Shown piece by piece: positions 31,590 to 34,687 of a stretch of DNA of 34,687 nucleotides. This stretch comes from Glomus cerebriforme. Its lineage: Eukaryota > Glomeromycota > Glomeromycetes > Glomerales > Glomeraceae. Positions within the stretch are counted from its first letter, which is position 1; every line of letters starts with the position of its first letter. Position numbers and translations under genes: made by a program. The DNA is taken from the NCBI GenBank assembly GCA_003550305.1, contig QKYT01000228.1:42850-77536 (forward strand), in the 5' to 3' direction. Below the pieces are notes generated by a model. It did no database searches. It saw only the letters and a program-made list of their open reading frames with translations, and was not told the origin of the DNA.

Positions 31590-33784
31590 ATGTCTAAAGA
31601 ACCTACGGAAATTGCTTCTATGAAAATGAAACGGCTTGTGGAGGAAGCTTCTCAAGTCAGATACATTCCTGGTGGTGCTCTAAAAATTTACTTTCGTTCA
31701 GCAAACACGTTGTTGCGACAGGTAATACTTTTTATTTATATTTTTTTCAAAAAAAAAAGGAATCTTGAAAATTCAGCCAATAACGTTCATTATAGTCAAG
31801 GCTTTACATGAAAGAGAATGACTTAGTGAACGCTTATAAATTCTATATGAGATATGCCACGTAAGTAATAAACTTTTTTTATTTTTAATATCATAAAATT
31901 TATTGAAATATTTAACGTCCGCGAAATAGGTTGGCTATTGAGAAACTACCGAGTCATCCAGACTATAAAAAGCCGGAACACAAGGCTGGACGAAATGAAT
32001 TACTTAAAGTAAAGTATCTAGTATGAATTTTACCGACATATCCTCAAATTAAGCACTGATTTAAGATTTATTTTTCATTTTAGAATACAAAGGAAGTGCT
32101 TAACGAAATCGCAGCTTTAAAACCTATATTAGAAGAGCATTTTAAGAAAATAGCAGAAAAGGAAATTGCTGAAGATGAGACTCGGCATCAGTCTATGCAA
32201 AAACCTGAATGCCCACCTCGCCCACCTCCCCCTTTGCAAGCGCAACAAATTTATGTCCCTTATGAAAATTGGAATTTGGCCGAGCAATTGAAAGACTTGC
32301 CATCAAATCCGTACATTTCCAATAACCCGTATGTAAAAAAAAATTTTTTTTATTCGTTTTGATTATCACTTAAAATTTCTTTCTTTTTTTTTTGATCCTT
32401 TAATAGTACACATGAGGAAAAGTCTTATCATTCGGTAAATGCGATATTTTGAATCATACATTTTTACACGCGAAAACTTACCTTCTAAATACTCTTCGTA
32501 GGTTGAATATCCTGGAATCTCGACGCGAAATCAAAGCGATGGGTATTTAATAATTAATAATTAAATCCATGGGTATATATGAGTTTCATCTTTACATAAC
32601 ATTTATCATCTGTTATCAACCCAATTAGATATACTTATCCGTCTGTGAAAATGCCGACTATTGGAATACCTACCCTCACAGATATTAAATATTCACCAGC
32701 ATTGCCTCCAAAGGTGAAATATGAACCTCCACAACTTCCACCTAAGCCAAGTGAATATATATCAACAACTTTCACCTCGACAATTCCTTATAACATTCCT
32801 AATGTGGAACCTATTCATAAAATTGAACAAGGTTTATATGTTGCTTAAATAACTCAGTTAAGAATTACAATATATATAAAGTTATTTAAATAATTTTTAT
32901 TTAAACAAATCAGAATTTGCCGCTTTCACCGAGGGTGGTGAAGGTCTTCGAAAAGTACGTCTTCCAAGTAATATATACGAATACTTTACTAGAATTGCTG
33001 CCAAAAACACCTTAAAGAATTTAGAGACATGTGGAGTTTTGTTTGGAAACCTAGTATGTTACTAGCTACTTATTTCAATGTTGTCTTAAATTGTTATTAT
33101 TTAATGCTATTATAAACACTTCCTTTAGGCACGAAACGTATTTTCTATAACCACATTAATTATTCCTAAGCAAACCGCTACTTCTGATACATGTACTATG
33201 ACAAATGAAGAGGAATTAATAGATTATGCTGAAGAAAGGGGTTTAATAATGTTAGGGTGGATACATGTAATTACTTTTTATGTGAATTTTTCTGAATAGA
33301 TTTATGTGACGATGAATTCTAAGACATTATCTGGATCAAATTTCAGACACATCCATCACAAACTTGTTTTATGAGTTCGATGGATTTGCACACACACTCT
33401 TCGTACCAAGTTATATCTCCAGAAGCAATTGCTATTGTATGCGCACCAAAGCATGATCCAAAGTAAGCCTTTTTTCTTAATACAAATTTTTGATCTTTTA
33501 ATAATCATTAAGTAAATTTCTTTATATATATATAGCTTTGGGATCTTTCGACTAACTAATCCACCAGGATTACAAATCGTTCTCCAATGCACAGAAAGAG
33601 GATTTCATCCTCATAATTCTGATTTACCTATTGACAAAGTCTGCTGAATTCATTATTTATCATTTAATGTTTATTAAATATATATTTAATACTAAATTAT
33701 ACATTCTTTTTGTAGAATATTGTGGATCAAGGTCATGTTGTCTTAGAGAAAAATATGAGACTTAATGTGATTGATTTAAGATAA
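31590..33784 (+). CDS. AMSH/STAMBP-type JAMM deubiquitinase, twelve exons
   Basis: Exons 31590-31721, 31796-31860, 31930-32008, 32084-32328, 32407-32434, 32502-32542, 32629-32831, 32914-33053, 33129-33266, 33347-33462, 33536-33638 and 33716-33784 join in frame to about 452 residues (human AMSH 424). The N-terminal 120 residues match the MIT/USP8-dimer region ([34 protein letters not shown]). The middle is Pro-rich, with PPRPPPPLQ and [18 protein letters not shown], likely SH3-binding. The C-terminal MPN+ domain has LETCGVLFG with the catalytic Glu, [20 protein letters not shown] (JAMM His, His, Asp) and the second zinc ligands in CTERGFHPH. All active-site residues are intact. AMSH cleaves K63-linked ubiquitin chains at endosomes with ESCRT. 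Exon 5 is only 28 nt and exon 6 41 nt. Confidence 0.95.
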
Positions 33785-34087
33785 ATTAATTTTCTTGATA
33801 TGATTTTGTAATCAAGATGAATTGTATTTGTATTTGTATATAATTTTGGCATAGATTCTAATTTTGAAGTAGTCTGATAATATTTATATAAAGGTATATC
33901 AGTTAGAATTTAAAAGTTTAGACAAAAATATGCAGAATATAGTTATTAAAGAATAGCTTATGGCTTTCAAAATACCAATAATAGGAAAACTTCATATTTT
34001 AAATATTGTTTTAATAACAGTCTTTCAATTTGTTATATTACATATGAGAATCTTATTGGGTTAGTCATACACATTTAGATAATTTAA
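33785..34087. other. AT-rich spacer after the AMSH gene, no gene seen
   Basis: This is the probable 3' untranslated region and terminator area of the AMSH gene, followed by AT-rich sequence. No RNA gene or repeat was recognised. Confidence 0.45.
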
Positions 34088-34609
34088 TAAAACACTTCTG
34101 AGAATATAGTCTTGAAGAACATATACATAGTAATACTGGTAAAGTTTCAAAAAATATAAATCATATTGAAATAAATTATAATATGTTATGTGAAATTTAT
34201 AATTTTTTAAAGAATTATGCTAATATACATGGTTTACCTTCACCTGGATGAAATTTTAACAAAATATCTATACTGATTGTATTTCTTCCAACAAGTTATA
34301 ATAAGCTATATATCAGTATACTGTGATTATATTCAAGCTTATAAAAATGAACATGGAGAAGAAACATGTGTTATAGCTAAACTAACTTTTCATAAAACTT
34401 GAAAAACTTTAATACCATCACTTCAGTTTATGTCTTCAAAGTCTGATTTATGTAAAATCTGTGAATTAATAAAATTAGTATGCTATATATTATATAATAT
34501 GAAAAAAAATGGCAATTACAGAAAAATATTTGGCTTACTTGAATCATGCAAAACAAGAATGTGATTACTATAATATTAATATTAAACATGCAGTTGAAGA
34601 TGGCAAATA
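34088..34609 (+). pseudogene. Decayed transposon-type coding fragment, cut by a Tigger-like end
   Basis: The reading gives LEEHIHSNTGKVSKNINHIE, then FLKNYANIHGLPSPG and a stop, ISILIVFLPTSYNKLY in another frame, FMSSKSDLCKIC near 34430, and EKYLAYLNHAKQECDYYNIN near 34522. The order (a short recruitment segment, GLPxPG, VFLPxSxxxxxVYxxY, FMxPKSDLCxTC, then a charged HxxKAxxERDYYN run) resembles a class of transposase-like proteins seen in AM fungi and some invertebrates. I do not know its formal superfamily name. Stops and frameshifts make it inactive. It ends abruptly in an open stretch where CAGTCTCCCC begins. Confidence 0.6.
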
Positions 34610-34687
34610 CAGTCTCCCCTCGATATAATGAACCCTACGTTCCGGCCGATCAGGCCTTCGTTATAAGCAACTTCGTTAACACTATAA
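34610..34687. mobile_element. Left end of a second Tigger/pogo-like element, runs off the window
   Basis: TA (34608-34609) followed by CAGTCTCCCCTCGATATAAT and then CGTTATA further in is the style of Tigger/pogo terminal repeats (CAGT, then CCCTCGATATAACGAA). The insertion falls in the coding part of the fragment at 34088-34609. The rest of the element and its right end lie beyond the window. Confidence 0.7.

Noticed and set aside
1..34687. CRISPR array, rRNA or tRNA genes
   Set aside because: No regularly spaced direct repeats with unique spacers were seen. No tRNA A/B box pair with a plausible cloverleaf was found; a GGTTAAGTTCC near 21411 only weakly resembles a B box. No rRNA-like sequence was seen.

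Overview
The window looks like nuclear DNA of an arbuscular mycorrhizal fungus (Glomeromycotina), most like Rhizophagus. The reasons are very AT-rich intergenic DNA, genes split by many short GT-AG introns of about 55-160 nt, and a characteristic mix of decayed pogo/Tigger, Tc1, Plavaka, Mutator-like (MULE) and Fanzor sequences. The organism call is inference; no database search was possible.

Positions 1-17,000 are a graveyard of nested transposons. A pogo/Tigger element (about 56-2925) has its right end split by a 334-bp MITE with a 10-bp target duplication. A Tc1/mariner element (3175-6098) is split in its transposase by a 1271-bp fold-back hAT-type element with an 8-bp duplication. These are followed by a second Tc1 relic (about 6150-7075), a Plavaka-type relic (8001-10480), and a MULE with terminal inverted repeats (10639-14013). 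Next come two small inverted-repeat elements, one carrying telomere-like repeats and one interrupted by an assembly gap (15389-15633). The segment closes with the C-terminal end of a Fanzor (TnpB-like RNA-guided nuclease) gene, followed by a 233-bp MITE.

Positions 17,228-33,784 hold six intact, ordinary eukaryotic genes whose exon chains I could join in frame: a DYRK-like kinase (+), a WDR89-like WD40 protein (-), PEX12 (+), a cohesin Scc3/STAG subunit with an unusual N-terminal array of eight AT-hook-like motifs (+), mitochondrial ATP synthase subunit d (-), and an AMSH-type JAMM deubiquitinase (+). The kinase and WDR89 genes converge with 94 bp between stops. Scc3 and ATP synthase d also converge. 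ATP synthase d and AMSH diverge from a 171-bp shared upstream region. The genes have unrelated housekeeping roles (signalling, peroxisome import, cohesin, respiration, endosomal deubiquitination) and do not form a pathway.

From about 34,088 the window returns to transposon DNA: a decayed transposon-type coding fragment is cut by the left end of another Tigger-like element that runs off the window. The items most worth a second look are the AT-hook cohesin subunit with a charged coiled-coil insertion, the Fanzor remnant with hairpins at its 3' end, the kinase with Glu in place of the DYRK autophosphorylated Tyr, and the cassette-built fold-back element.
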